Below are positions 10,088 through 19,500 of a DNA stretch of 64,000 bases, in pieces (position 1 is the first letter of the stretch; every line of letters starts with the position of its first letter). The stretch is from positions 310,001 through 374,000 of the forward strand of contig CAVWUA010000006.1 of the NCBI GenBank assembly GCA_963758025.1, read 5' to 3'. This DNA comes from CAVWUA01 sp963758025. Lineage in GTDB: Bacteria; Planctomycetota; Planctomycetia; Isosphaerales; Isosphaeraceae. The position numbers and the translations under genes were made by a program. The notes below the pieces were generated by a model. The model made no database searches, was not told where the DNA came from, and saw only the letters and a program-made list of their open reading frames with translations.

Positions 10088-11641
10088 TCAGACTCCGGTC
10101 GGGGTTTCCGAGACGGCGGGGCGTCGCAGCTTGAGAATCCGGTCGCGCCAGACGGTGCGTTCCTCGACACTGAGCAGGAACCGGACGCTCCAGCCGAGGA
10201 ACAGCAGCGAGGCCGTCCCCATTTCGAGGAGAAGGCCGAGCCATCCCACCGGTGAGTGAACTCTCGCCAGCCACCAGAGCACCAGAACGAACGGCACGCC
10301 GTGGGCCAGTGGGACGAGCACCGCCCGGACCAGTTTCCAGGGACTGATGCCGAACTCCGAGTGCAGCAGATAGACGTACCACCAGATCATCCAGCACGAG
10401 ATGGTGAAGGTCGTCCCCAGCACGGGACCGGCCACGCCCAACTTCAGCGTGAAGAAGACGCTGGAGCCAAGGTTGATGATGGCCGACAGGATCGAAGGAA
10501 CCAGGACGCGACGAATCCGGCCCGAGCCCATGATGCACCAATTGGCGATCGCCAGCAGACTCAGGAGCAAGGAGTTGGCCGCCGCGGCGAGGACCAGCAA
10601 GTCGCCACCGTAATACTCCGCTCCCATCCAGAGCGTGACGAAGTGCCGCGTGTAGGCGAAGATCGGCCCCAGGCCCACCACAGCGAGGATCGTCACCAGC
10701 CGGACCAGTTCCACCAGGCGGGCACGGAAGAAGACCAGTTCCCCCTTGTTGTACAGGTCCATCAATCCCGCCCACGTCGCGCTGCTGACCGAGCTCAGGA
10801 GCCCCTCGGCCACTTGCGGCAGGCGTCGTGTGATAAAAAGAGTCGTCACCAGCGCCGTGCCGAGCACCTTGCTCATGACGATGTTGTCGCTGTAGAGGCT
10901 GATGCGGCTACAGAGACTGATCAGCAGCGCGGGCAGGCTCAATCCCCAGACACTTCGCCAGACCGCCTGCTGAGGCCGGGTCGTCAGGATCTCCCGGAAC
11001 AGGCCGGGATACTGCCGGAGACCATCCCAGCTAATGATAAGGATGATAACGGTGATGACGCTGATGTTGGCAACGCACAGAGCCGTGATGCCCCACGAGG
11101 GAAATCCCCAGGACAGGAGGAGGGACAACCCGCCGATCATCGCGGCCTGAGTCGCCAGCAGCAGGTTGACGCGGTAGCCTCTCTGCGCGGCGTCCGTCAG
11201 CGAACGCAAGGGGAGGAGCCCCATCGTCAGAAAACCCAGCAGCATGACCAGGCTCGCGAGGCGAAGATCCAGCCGGAGCGGGGGGGAGACGGGGACCAGC
11301 CAGGGGATCGCCACCGCGAGGCCAAACCCGACCGCGATCGCCACCAGACTGGCCATCGCATACGCGCGAATCCCCACGCTGAGCGTCGCGGCGATCGCCT
11401 TGCGGTCATTCTGGCCCAGCGCCCGGGCCAGCAGAGGCCCCATCGCCCCGTTCAGCCCAAGCTCCAGCAGCGTCAGATAGCCGAAACATTCCGCGATCGT
11501 GCGAAAGGCCCCGAACCGCTCGTCACCAATGAAGCGCACGATGAACGGCGAGGTGCACAGCGCGGTCCCGAGCGTCACGAGGAAGAACGTCAGGCCTGAG
11601 ATGAAGTTCCAGATCGCGAACTTGCTGCGGTGTTCCGACAT
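10088..11641 (-). CDS. Polysaccharide/O-antigen flippase-like membrane protein (MOP superfamily)
   Basis: An intact 517-residue, highly hydrophobic protein with about 12-14 predicted membrane segments. It has the N-terminal pattern of Wzx/RfbX-type flippases (an amphipathic start, then F-L-V-T-L-G-T-A-L-C-T-S-P-F-I-V-R-F-I-G, then E-L-G-L-N-G-A-M-G). Such proteins translocate lipid-linked oligosaccharides across the inner membrane for exopolysaccharide or O-antigen assembly. No polymerase or glycosyltransferase cluster is adjacent, so the substrate is unknown. A MATE-type exporter is the alternative, but the length and N-terminus favour the polysaccharide group. Confidence 0.8.
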   Translation of the reverse strand: MSEHRSKFAIWNFISGLTFFLVTLGTALCTSPFIVRFIGDERFGAFRTIAECFGYLTLLELGLNGAMGPLLARALGQNDRKAIAATLSVGIRAYAMASLVAIAVGFGLAVAIPWLVPVSPPLRLDLRLASLVMLLGFLTMGLLPLRSLTDAAQRGYRVNLLLATQAAMIGGLSLLLSWGFPSWGITALCVANISVITVIILIISWDGLRQYPGLFREILTTRPQQAVWRSVWGLSLPALLISLCSRISLYSDNIVMSKVLGTALVTTLFITRRLPQVAEGLLSSVSSATWAGLMDLYNKGELVFFRARLVELVRLVTILAVVGLGPIFAYTRHFVTLWMGAEYYGGDLLVLAAAANSLLLSLLAIANWCIMGSGRIRRVLVPSILSAIINLGSSVFFTLKLGVAGPVLGTTFTISCWMIWWYVYLLHSEFGISPWKLVRAVLVPLAHGVPFVLVLWWLARVHSPVGWLGLLLEMGTASLLFLGWSVRFLLSVEERTVWRDRILKLRRPAVSETPTGV

Positions 11642-11920
11642 CGTGGGAGTTACACTTCACGCCCCGGGAGGGCGGCATTCGAGCGTCCTGGGGAACGTCT
11701 CGCTGTTGGATGATCGGTTGGAGTGAGTGGATCGACCGGTCAAATGGGGGAAGGTGGCGGCATGGGGGGCCATTGGATGGGGATGCGGAACGAATCTCAT
11801 GACCGCGTTACTATATCGGAGTCTACGACAGCCTGGCTAGGCGTGTCGGCAGGTTGTGCTCAAAATGAGCAAACGACTCATCGTCAAGCCTGATATGGCA
11901 AGCTAGCAGAAGACTCCTCC

Positions 11921-12652
11921 TCATCCATCACCCCTCAGAAAGCCCTCGGAGCGTCCTTCCGGGGTCGTCGACGGCGGCCAGGTCCAGGGCTGACGGCGGG
12001 TCGGAAATCGCGTGGCCTCGCGTAAACGTTCCAGGAACAACGCCCGAGGAATCTCCTTCGCGCCGAGGCTCAGAAGATGTTCCGACGTCACCTGGCAGTC
12101 GATCAGGTCAACCCCCTCGGCCCGAAGCCAATCGACCAGCGCGACCAGCGCGACCTTCGACGCATTGGTCTCGCGGTGGAACATGGATTCGCCAAAGAAA
12201 ACGCGACCCAGGCCGACCCCATAGATCCCCCCGACGAGCCGGCCGTCGCGCCAGGTTTCCAAGCAATGAGCGTATCCTTGCTCGTGCAAGCGGAGATACG
12301 CGCGCTGCATGTCCGGGGTGATCCAGGTGCCGTCCTCGCCGGGCCTCGGGGTTTCGGCGCACGCCTGGACGACCGCGGCGAAGGCGGTGTCGGCGCGGAT
12401 CTCGAACCGCCCTTGCCGGAGAGTCTTGCGGAGGCTTTTCGAGACCCGCAGGCCCTCCGGTTCGAGGATCAGGCGGGGGTCGGGGCTCCACCAGAGGATC
12501 GGCGGCTCATCGTACCAGGGGAAGATGCCGCCGCGGTACGCCGCCAGAAGCCTCGTGACCGACAGATCGCCACCCACGGCAAGTAATCCCTCCGCGTCGG
12601 CGTGCGACGCGGGAGGGAAGATCGGACGCTCGTCGAGCAGATAGACCGGCAT
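11921..12652 (-). CDS. aat: Leucyl/phenylalanyl-tRNA--protein transferase
   Basis: An intact 243-residue Aat protein. It transfers Leu or Phe from aminoacyl-tRNA to N-terminal Arg/Lys of proteins, creating N-degrons for ClpS/ClpAP. The family signatures appear in order: G-L-L-A-V-G-G-D-L, G-I-F-P-W-Y, W-W-S-P-D-P-R, G-T-W-I-T, G-G-I-Y-G-V-G-L-G-R-V-F-F-G-E-S-M-F-H, N-A-S-K and L-I-D-C-Q-V ... H-L-x-S-L-G-A. It starts at ATG 12652 and there is no evident Shine-Dalgarno sequence. It is followed on the same strand by about 280 bases of spacer before the flippase. Confidence 0.95.
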   Translation of the reverse strand: MPVYLLDERPIFPPASHADAEGLLAVGGDLSVTRLLAAYRGGIFPWYDEPPILWWSPDPRLILEPEGLRVSKSLRKTLRQGRFEIRADTAFAAVVQACAETPRPGEDGTWITPDMQRAYLRLHEQGYAHCLETWRDGRLVGGIYGVGLGRVFFGESMFHRETNASKVALVALVDWLRAEGVDLIDCQVTSEHLLSLGAKEIPRALFLERLREATRFPTRRQPWTWPPSTTPEGRSEGFLRGDG

Positions 12653-12684
12653 CGGGAGGAACCACGACGGGCGTTCTTGGCTGG

Positions 12685-13586
12685 TCAGAAGCTCATCATC
12701 GCGCGGTAGCTGTCCAGGCGGCGGTCGATCTCCTCGCGCTCGGTGCGCTGGAAGCGCCGGAGGCTGAAGTCCTCGACGTTCAGGCTGGCGACGACGGTGC
12801 CGTAGGCCATCCCCCGCTTGAGGCTGGCCGGGTCGCTCTTGCCGACGGAGGCCAGGTAGCCCATGAAGCCGCCCGCGAAGCTATCGCCCGCGCCGGTCGG
12901 ATCGACGACATCGGCCAGAGGGTAGGCCGGCATGACGAACGACTCGGCCGCGCTGAGGAACATCGCGCCGTGCTCCCCCTTCTTGATGATGACGAACTTC
13001 GGCCCCATGTCGAGCACCTTCCAGCCCGCCCGGACGAGGTTGACCTCGTCGGTCAGGAGTCGGGCCTCGCCGTCGTTCAGGACGAGACCATCGACCTCCT
13101 TGAGCAGATCGAGCAGTTCATCGCGCTGGGTCTCGATCCAGAAGTTCATCGTGTCGGCGACGGCCAGTTGCCGTTTCTTGGCCTGCCGCAGCACCTTGCG
13201 CTGCATCGACGGGCTGCCGTTGGCGAGAAAGATGAACGGGGCCTCGGTGTACGCCGGGGGCAGGTCGGGGTCGAACGTGCCGAGGACGTTGAGGTGGACC
13301 TCCAGCGTCTCGGCCATGTTCATGTCCCCCTCGTACTTCCCTCGCCAGCGGAAGGTCTGCCCCCCTTCTCGACAATGAGCCCCTCGGTGTCGATCCCGCG
13401 CTTCTGGAGCATCTCGCGGTGGGCCGGAGGGAAGTCCTCGCCGACGACGCCGACCAGCCGGACCGGCGTGAAGTAGCTGGCGGCATACGAGAAGTACGTC
13501 GCGGACCCGCCGAGAGCGTCATGAACGACGCCGTGCGGCGTCTCCACCGAGTCCAGCGCGATCGAACCGACAACGAGCAGAGGCAT
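12685..13586 (-). CDS. PfkB/ribokinase-family carbohydrate kinase (frame change)
   Basis: A sugar kinase of about 300 residues in two frames joined near 13358-13363, at a run of six C. The N-terminal frame starts at ATG 13586 with M-P-L-L-V-V-G-S-I-A-L-D-S-V-E-T and G-G-S-A-T-Y-F-S-Y-A-A. The second frame carries the anion-hole/catalytic motif D-P-T-G-A-G-D-S-F-A-G-G-F, whose second Asp is the catalytic base. The sugar phosphorylated is not predictable from this (ribokinase, fructokinase and adenosine kinase-like proteins share these motifs). Its stop is about 30 bases from the aat start. Confidence 0.85.
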
Positions 13587-13706
13587 GGGGCATTCCTGAG
13601 GGTCAGCAAAAGGAGGGCGTGGCGCGCACGCCGATCTCGGATTCACAATCGCATCGTAAAAGGCTGGCTGATCGCTGAACGATGGAATCCTCGGCCATCC
13701 GTCCGC

Positions 13707-13731
13707 GCAGGGTGGGCACGGCCCACCCTGC
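13707..13731. repeat. Perfect hairpin GCAGGGTGGGC/GCCCACCCTGC
   Basis: An 11-bp perfect stem with a three-base loop, in the spacer between the PfkB kinase and the first TIGR03067 gene. It resembles the GTAGGGTGGGC...GCCCACC repeat family at 19.8-20.0 kb. It is flanked by direct copies of GGAATCCTCGGCC (near 13684 and 13751). Confidence 0.7.
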
Positions 13732-13788
13732 ACTCTGAGAACGGACCCGTGGAATCCTCGGCCCTCAGCCAGCGATCCTGGCCTTTTG

Positions 13789-14262
13789 TCAGTTCTTCGA
13801 GGTGTCGTCCTTCTTGGGCTCTTCGGGCTTATCCTTCTCTTCCGGGTTGACCTTCTGGAACTCCAGGACGCGCTCCGCATCATCGAAGTTCTCCGGTCGG
13901 TTCTGGTCTCGTCCGCCACGAATGCTGAGCGTGTTGCCGTCCAGCTTGTAGATCGCCTTGTTGTCGGGGACCTCGCGGTCGCCCGCGGTCATTTCGGTCC
14001 AGTCCATCTGCTTGGGGTCGGTCTTTTCGTTGACCGAGATCTTGCCCTTGAGCGTCACGTCCTCGCCCTGGGGCGTCGTGACATGGAGCGACAGGTCGTC
14101 GTTCTTGATCGTCAGCATCAAGGGGAGGTCCTTGTTCGGACCGACCATGGCCCGCCAGTCTCCCTGGAGTTTGGCCAGATCCCCTTCGGGGGCCTTGTCC
14201 TGTGCGAAGGCGGGGCTGACGGTGGTCGCCAGAACGAGCAAGGTGGCGAGATGCATCTTCAT
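13789..14262 (-). CDS. Exported TIGR03067-domain protein
   Basis: About 157 residues from ATG 14262, opening with a signal peptide (M-K-M-H-L-A-T-L-L-V-L-A-T-T-V-S-P-A-F-A). The mature part has the planctomycete TIGR03067 layout: an L-A-K-L-Q-G-D-W opening, a K-G-K-I central strand, D-P-K-Q-M-D-W, then A-I-Y-K-L-D-G-N-T-L-S-I. The C-terminus is strongly charged (E-E-K-D-K-P-E-E-P-K-K-D-D). The domain function is unknown; the fold may bind a small ligand in the periplasm. A close paralogue follows upstream on the same strand at 14409-14855. Confidence 0.8.
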   Translation of the reverse strand: MKMHLATLLVLATTVSPAFAQDKAPEGDLAKLQGDWRAMVGPNKDLPLMLTIKNDDLSLHVTTPQGEDVTLKGKISVNEKTDPKQMDWTEMTAGDREVPDNKAIYKLDGNTLSIRGGRDQNRPENFDDAERVLEFQKVNPEEKDKPEEPKKDDTSKN

Positions 14263-14408
14263 CGTGGGGAATCCGTATTTCCGGGTGAGGAGTGATGGCC
14301 GGCCCAAGGTGGGCCGGGCCGAATTCCCAACTATCCTAGCGATCCGCCCGCGCGGACGCCACCATCAACGGCCGAGCCGAAATGAAAAATGGCGTACGGA
14401 CCTCCAGG

Positions 14409-14855
14409 TCACTCCTGGGACGGACTTCGGGTGAAGATCAGGTCATCGGCCAGGCTACCGTCGCCCGCCTTGAACTCGCTCGGACGGCTGTTGTTCGGGC
14501 CACCGTTGCAGATGCGCAGGGTGTCCCCATCGATCTGGTAGATGGCCTGGATCTCGGGGAGATCCTGATCGTCCAGGGCGACAAAGTTGACCCAGTCCAG
14601 CGCCTTCGGCTCGGCGGTCTCGTCGAGAATCACCTCGCCCTTCGCCTGAATCTTCAACCCCTTGGGCATCGACACGTGGACCGTGACCTGCCGCCCCTGG
14701 ATCTCCAGGGCGACGGGAACATTGTGATCGGGACCGGCGAGCGTCTTCCAGGCCCCTTGAATCTGCGCGAGATCGCCGGAAACGGTCTCGGACTCGTTGG
14801 CCGACCCCGTACCCAGTGCCAGAGTCGCCGCCAGCAGCATCGACAACGTCGTCAT
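14409..14855 (-). CDS. Exported TIGR03067-domain protein, paralogue
   Basis: About 148 residues from ATG 14855, chosen because AAGGAGGG lies just upstream and a clean signal peptide (M-T-T-L-S-M-L-L-A-A-T-L-A-L-G) follows. It has the same domain organisation as the neighbour at 13789: L-A-Q-I-Q-G-A-W, K-G-E-V, A-L-D-W, A-I-Y-Q-I-D-G-D-T-L-R-I-C. Function is unknown. The pair looks like a local duplication that has diverged; 146 bases separate the two genes. Confidence 0.8.
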   Translation of the reverse strand: MTTLSMLLAATLALGTGSANESETVSGDLAQIQGAWKTLAGPDHNVPVALEIQGRQVTVHVSMPKGLKIQAKGEVILDETAEPKALDWVNFVALDDQDLPEIQAIYQIDGDTLRICNGGPNNSRPSEFKAGDGSLADDLIFTRSPSQE

Positions 14856-14956
14856 GGTGAGCTCCCTCCTTGCGGGGAAGTGGGAAATCCTTCGAGAACC
14901 GAGAACAGGAACGAACCGTCCAGAGGGGGGGAGAAACAGGGACCACTCACCACCGA

Positions 14957-16290
14957 TCACGGATTCTCCGTCGCGATCCAGGCGTTGAGCTGGTCGTGCA
15001 GTTGCTTGGAAATCTCGGGGTGCTGCGCGGAGACGTTCCGCCGCTCGGCGGGATCCGCCAGAACATCGAACAGCTCGGGCTTGCCGTCGTTGGTGACGAC
15101 CAGCTTGAACGGGCCGTTCATCGCGGCGAGCTGGTTCGTGCCTTCGCTACGCCACTCCCAGAAGACCGTGCGATCGAGCGTCGGGCGGGCGGCGGAGTCA
15201 TGCGTCCAGACCGGCAGCAGGTTCACGCCATCGACATGCCACGAGGGGTCCGGCTCGGTCCCCGCCGCGGCCAGAAAGGTCGGCAGGAGGTCGATGGTCA
15301 GCATGACCTCGCTGGAATCCGACCCGGCCGGAATGTGCCCGGGCCAGCGCACAGGGAAGGGACCCGGATGCCCCCTTCCCAGAGCGTTCGCTTTTGACCG
15401 CGGAACGGCGCGTTGCTGTCGAGCGAGGCGCTGGTGCCCCGGTTGCCCGCCTCGAACGTCGCGCCGTGGTCGCTGGTGAAGACGACCAGGGTATTCTTCG
15501 CCAGCCCCTGATCGTCGAGCGTTTTCATGATCCGGCCGACGTTCGTATCGAGCCGCGTGACCATCGCCGCGTACGTGGCATTGAGGGGGGCGTCGGGGTC
15601 GTCCTCCGGGAACTTCCCCTTGTGCTTCGCGATCTCCTCCTCGGGGGCCTCGATGTGGAAGTGTGACGTGGTGAACGGCACGTACAGGAAGAACGGCCCG
15701 TCCTTCCGACGCTGGAGGAAGTCGATGGCGTGCTCGGTGAACAGGTCGTCGGCGTAGCCTTCCACCGGAATGCGCTCGCGGCCTTGCCAGAGGGTCTTGG
15801 GGAACTTCTCCCACGCGTGAACGGCGTCGGTGAAGCCGAAGAACTCGTCGAACCCCTGGTCCATCGGGTGCGTGTAGGTCTTCTGTCCCTCCGGCGGCTT
15901 GCCGTGGTGCCACTTGCCAAACAGGGCGGTGGCGTAGCCCTGAGACTTGAGCGCCTCGGCAATCGTCACCTGCGCGCTGGGCAGGTCGTCGTTGTTCCGG
16001 CTGACGCCGCTGTGGATCGTGTACTTGCCCGTCAGGAGCGCACCGCGGCTCGGAGCGCAGACGACGGCGGACGTGTAGAACCGCTTGAGGATCATCCCCT
16101 GCGACGCCAGGCGGTCCAGGTGAGGCGTCTCCCACTCCTTGCGACCGTTGAACGAGACGTCGCCCCAGCCCAGGTCGTCGGCGAAAATCAGAACGATGTT
16201 CGGCTTCGATTCCGCGCCGAACGCCCCCCCGACCGGGCCGAACGACAGGACCATCCCGAGCAAGGCAAGGACACGCAGGAGCCGCGTCAT
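14957..16290 (-). CDS. Arylsulfatase-family sulfatase (frame change)
   Basis: A secreted type I sulfatase of about 445 residues. The start at ATG 16290 gives a signal peptide, followed by P-N-I-V-L-I-F-A-D-D-L-G-W-G-D (metal ligands Asp38-Asp39). The sulfatase signature C78-A-P-S-R follows; its Cys is converted to formylglycine by the FGE enzyme in the family. Further motifs are F-G-K-W-H-H and F-T-S-D-H-G. A frame change near 15371-15376, at a run of six C, separates the W-E-G-G-I-R-V-P segment from the C-terminal domain. The substrate (a sulfated polysaccharide or ester) is unknown; sulfatases are abundant in marine and freshwater planctomycetes. Confidence 0.9.
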
Positions 16291-16563
16291 GGTGGCCTTT
16301 CCGTAACGTACAAGATCCAGCGGAAGAGAGGTCCCCACGACAGTACAACCGTCGCGACCGCTCCGCTCGCGAATCCCAACACCATACAGATCGAAATCCG
16401 GGCAATCAAGCGTCAGTTATCTTCAGTATGTTCGGCAACAAAGCGAAGATTGAGCTGTCGTCGTCCGCTCGGGCCTTGCGATCGGCGGGGGCTGGGCTAT
16501 AGTGGCAGCGTCCCTGGGAAGTGCGATTGATGAGGCCGTTGAGAGACGAGGGGGAGACGCGAG

Positions 16564-17718
16564 ATGAGTGAGCGCAAGCTGCGGGTCGGCATGGTCGGCG
16601 GGGGCGGACCGGCGAACTTCTTCGGGGGGCCGCATCGTCGGGCGATCCTGCTGGACAACTCGGCCGAGTTGACCGCCGGCGCCTTGCGGAGCAAGCCGGA
16701 GGACTCGCTGGCCTCGGCCAAGGAGCTGTTCTTCCCGCGCGGGTATCCCGACTGGCAGACGATGATCCAGCAGGAGGCGGCCAGGCCGGAGTCCGAGCGG
16801 ATCGACTACATCACGATCGTCACGCCCAACGATGCCCACTACGGCCCGGCCGAGGCGGCGATCCAGGCCGGGATCAGCGTGCTCTGCGAGAAGCCGCTGA
16901 CGACGACCCTCGACGAGGCCCGGAAACTCGGCCAGGCCCTCCAGGCGCATCCGAAGGTCGCGTTCCTCGTCGCGTACACGTACACCGGCTTCCCGATGGT
17001 CATGCTGGCCAGGCAGATGGTCCGCGACGGCAAGCTCGGCGAGATCCGCAAGGTCGAGGCGTGGTATCCGCAAGGCTGGCTGGCCTCCAAGCTGGAGGAC
17101 GAGGGCCAGAAGCAGGCAAGCTGGCGGGTCGATCCGAAGAAGTCGGGGGCCTCCGGCTGCGGTGGCGACATCGGCACGCACGCCTACGAGTTCGTCCGCT
17201 TCGTCACCGGCCTGAGCGCCAAGAGGCTCCAGGCCCGCTTGAAGACGTTCGTGCCCGGCCGGGCGCTCGATGACGACTTCACCGTCCTGGCCGACCTGGA
17301 CAACGGCGGGGTCGCCACGATCGCCGCCAGCCAGATCACCATCGGCGCCCAGAACGACAACGGCTTCCGCGTCATCGGCACGAAGGGGACCCTGGAGTGG
17401 TCGATCACCGACCACACGGTCCTGAAGCACTACCAGGGGGGTCAGCCGCTGAACCTCTACCGTCAGGGGGCCGATTACAGCTACTTCCCCGACTCCATCA
17501 AGCCCTACCTGCGGCTCCCCTCCGGCCACCCCGAAGGCTTCCACGAGGCCCTGGCCAACCTGCACCGAACGCTCGAATGGACGATCCGCTCGGGCCGAGG
17601 CGAGACCTGCCCGAAGCCGTTCCCCCACCCCGGCATCGGCGACGGCATCGCCGGCATGGCCTTCATCGAGGCCGCCGTCAAGAGCTCGAACGAAGACGGC
17701 GCGTGGGTGTCGCTGTAA
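16564..17718 (+). CDS. Gfo/Idh/MocA family NAD(P)-dependent oxidoreductase
   Basis: An intact 384-residue dehydrogenase with an N-terminal Rossmann fold (R-V-G-M-V-G-G-G-G near residues 7-15), the family C-E-K-P-L-T motif (Glu109-Lys110-Pro111), and the substrate-domain motif G-G-D-I-G-T-H-A-Y-E. Members oxidise or epimerise sugars and inositols using NAD(P). The exact substrate is not predictable. It stands alone on the plus strand between the divergent sulfatase and nikR. Confidence 0.9.
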   Translation: MSERKLRVGMVGGGGPANFFGGPHRRAILLDNSAELTAGALRSKPEDSLASAKELFFPRGYPDWQTMIQQEAARPESERIDYITIVTPNDAHYGPAEAAIQAGISVLCEKPLTTTLDEARKLGQALQAHPKVAFLVAYTYTGFPMVMLARQMVRDGKLGEIRKVEAWYPQGWLASKLEDEGQKQASWRVDPKKSGASGCGGDIGTHAYEFVRFVTGLSAKRLQARLKTFVPGRALDDDFTVLADLDNGGVATIAASQITIGAQNDNGFRVIGTKGTLEWSITDHTVLKHYQGGQPLNLYRQGADYSYFPDSIKPYLRLPSGHPEGFHEALANLHRTLEWTIRSGRGETCPKPFPHPGIGDGIAGMAFIEAAVKSSNEDGAWVSL

Positions 17719-17818
17719 CGAGGGATCGGTGGTCCCTGGTGAGCGGTCCGTGTACGATGATCCGTGGACGGTCGCTCACCCGGCCCTCAACCACGGACCA
17801 CCGGCCACGGACCACTCC

Positions 17819-18301
17819 ATGAAAGATCCTCTCGTCCGATTCAGCGTCGCCATCGGCGGCGAGTTGTTGGAGCGGTTCGACCGTTACCGCGAGGAGCACC
17901 GCTATCCGAACCGGAGCGAAGCGGTGCGCGGCCTGATGCGCGCGGCGTTGATCGAGGACGCGATCACGCACGACGATCACGAGGCCATGGGCGTCCTGAC
18001 CCTGATCTACGACCACCACGTCGGCAAGGTCGCCGAGCGTCTGACCGAGCTGCAACACCTGCACCTGGAGCGCGTGGTCACGACCACGCACGTCCACCTC
18101 GACCCCCGCCGCTGTCTGGAGGTGATCCTCCTGCGCGGAGACGCCCGCACGATCCGCGATCTCGCCGACGGTCTGATCGGCACCAAGGGCGTCGAAACCG
18201 GCCGCCTCGTCCTCGCCGCCGCCAACCCCATCGCCGACGGCCACGGTCACGGCCATTCCCACGAGCACGACCACGGAAACGGGTCGCACCACCACGGCTG
18301 A
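17819..18301 (+). CDS. nikR: NikR-family nickel-responsive regulator with His-rich tail
   Basis: An intact protein of 160 residues. The N-terminal ribbon-helix-helix DNA-binding part is V-R-F-S-V-A-I ... R-S-E-A-V-R-G-L-M-R. The ACT-like regulatory domain has all four high-affinity nickel ligands of E. coli NikR in the same spacing: His80, His91, His93 and Cys99. The start at ATG 17819 matches the family's N-terminus. The last 20 residues are an added tail with nine His among Gly, Asp, Glu and Ser, a feature better known from Ni chaperones. Known NikR proteins repress nickel uptake genes; no nickel transporter or urease/hydrogenase gene is adjacent. Confidence 0.85.
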   Translation: MKDPLVRFSVAIGGELLERFDRYREEHRYPNRSEAVRGLMRAALIEDAITHDDHEAMGVLTLIYDHHVGKVAERLTELQHLHLERVVTTTHVHLDPRRCLEVILLRGDARTIRDLADGLIGTKGVETGRLVLAAANPIADGHGHGHSHEHDHGNGSHHHG

Positions 18302-18310
18302 CCTCGTCGC

Positions 18311-18348
18311 GGTTGGCACTGATGGCCGCTTCTGGATGCCACTGGCGG
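18311..18348 (+). repeat. Dispersed repeat, copy 1 (partner at 20027-20064)
   Basis: About 38 bases, centred on GCCGCTTCTGGATGCCACT, recur at 20027-20064 with roughly five differences. Both copies lie in gene-free spacers. No coding explanation is visible. Confidence 0.75.
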
Positions 18349-18380
18349 CTTGTCCGACAGTGGCTTCGAGCTGAGCCGGA

Positions 18381-18436
18381 GCACGGTCTGGGTGGCTGGG
18401 GTCTCGAAGACGTGACCCCAGCCACCCAGACCGTGC
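18381..18436. repeat. 23-bp perfect inverted repeat downstream of nikR
   Basis: The arms 18381-18403 and 18414-18436 are exact reverse complements with a 10-base loop (TCGAAGACGT). The structure lies between nikR (plus) and the PEP-CTERM gene (minus), so it could terminate both. Neither side has a T tract, and the perfection and length are greater than a terminator needs. Confidence 0.8.
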
Positions 18437-18606
18437 AATTCGCATAGTTTATTCTGGTGAAGCTGCAAACCAGAATTCGACCCTACATGACTTATCTCAT
18501 TGCTCGAATCGAAGATTAACGGCGTAGAGTGGCACCTGCCGCAAGCAGCCCCGCGGGCCGTCGGGTGGGACGGGACGCGGGGCGTGGTGATGGTCTTGTC
18601 GCGGGA

Positions 18607-19500
18607 TCAGGCGGCGGACTTCGCCTGGCGACGTCGCAAGCTAACGCCGAGGCCTACCAGGCCGGCGATGCCGGCAGAGATGAGCGTCGACGGCTCGGGA
18701 ACGGGGGAGGTGGTGATCGAGCCCCCCACATTTCCGAGGATCAAGTTCCGGGTGAAAGCCCCGTTCGGTGCGGTCCCCAGGACCTGCAGGCCACCGAGGC
18801 TGCCGGTGAAGTAGACGTGCCAGGGATCAGCACCGGCGAGATCGGTGTTAGTCAGGCCGGGGAAGGCGCTCATCCCGTCCGCCGTCAGCGTGATGTTGGA
18901 GGAGATCCCGCCAGTGCCGACATTGATGGCAACGAGACCCGGGATCAGGGTGTTAAGCCAGCCATAGGCACCCGTGTTCGACCCGCTGTTCGATTCGCCC
19001 ATGGCGAAGAGCGAGCCCCCGGCCAGCGTGAAGGCGTCGAGTTTAGCTGCGTCGGCGTTGATGGCTGACATCTCGCTGAGATCCAGGTCTCCACTCGCGT
19101 TGTTGTAGGTCGGAAGATAGAGAATCCCCGTGTTAGAGGTGCTCAGGGACGACAGGTATGTGCTGATGTTGGCCGCGCCGTCCACGTGCTGAATCGTCCA
19201 CCCGGAAGCCCCCAACCCGCTCAGGTCGAAGGCGGAGTCGATCGCCGAACGGGCCTGGCCGCTGGACGTACCCAGGTCCACCAGGACCTTGGCGGTCCCC
19301 GCGTTGTTCGAGCCGGCGAGGGCGGTCAACGCGCTCTGCATGTAGAACCAGCCGTTGACATTTGACCCGCCCGATACGGAACCGTGGTCGTTCGCGTCGG
19401 TCCCGTCGATGATGATGCCGGCATTCGCCGTCGCCGACACCCCGGCGAGCAGCAGCGCCACAGCGGTCGCCAGGCCCAGTCCTCTCCTTACAATCGTCAT
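18607..19500 (-). CDS. PEP-CTERM sorting domain protein
   Basis: An intact 297-residue exported protein starting at ATG 19500 (AGGAG upstream), with a signal peptide ending in A-T-A-N-A. The body is Gly/Ser/Thr/Asn-rich with no recognised enzyme motif. The C-terminus carries the tripartite sorting signal: V-P-E-P-S-T, a hydrophobic segment, then R-R-R. This is the substrate signature for exosortase (EpsH), which in known systems anchors or releases proteins in an exopolysaccharide matrix. No exosortase gene is in the window. Upstream bases 19620-19760 are markedly AT-rich and probably hold the promoter. Confidence 0.85.
   Translation of the reverse strand: MTIVRRGLGLATAVALLLAGVSATANAGIIIDGTDANDHGSVSGGSNVNGWFYMQSALTALAGSNNAGTAKVLVDLGTSSGQARSAIDSAFDLSGLGASGWTIQHVDGAANISTYLSSLSTSNTGILYLPTYNNASGDLDLSEMSAINADAAKLDAFTLAGGSLFAMGESNSGSNTGAYGWLNTLIPGLVAINVGTGGISSNITLTADGMSAFPGLTNTDLAGADPWHVYFTGSLGGLQVLGTAPNGAFTRNLILGNVGGSITTSPVPEPSTLISAGIAGLVGLGVSLRRRQAKSAA

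Noticed and set aside
11857..11871. TGCTCA-AAA-TGAGCA palindrome upstream of the flippase as an operator
   Set aside because: Six-base arms are too short to separate from chance, and no matching regulator is nearby.
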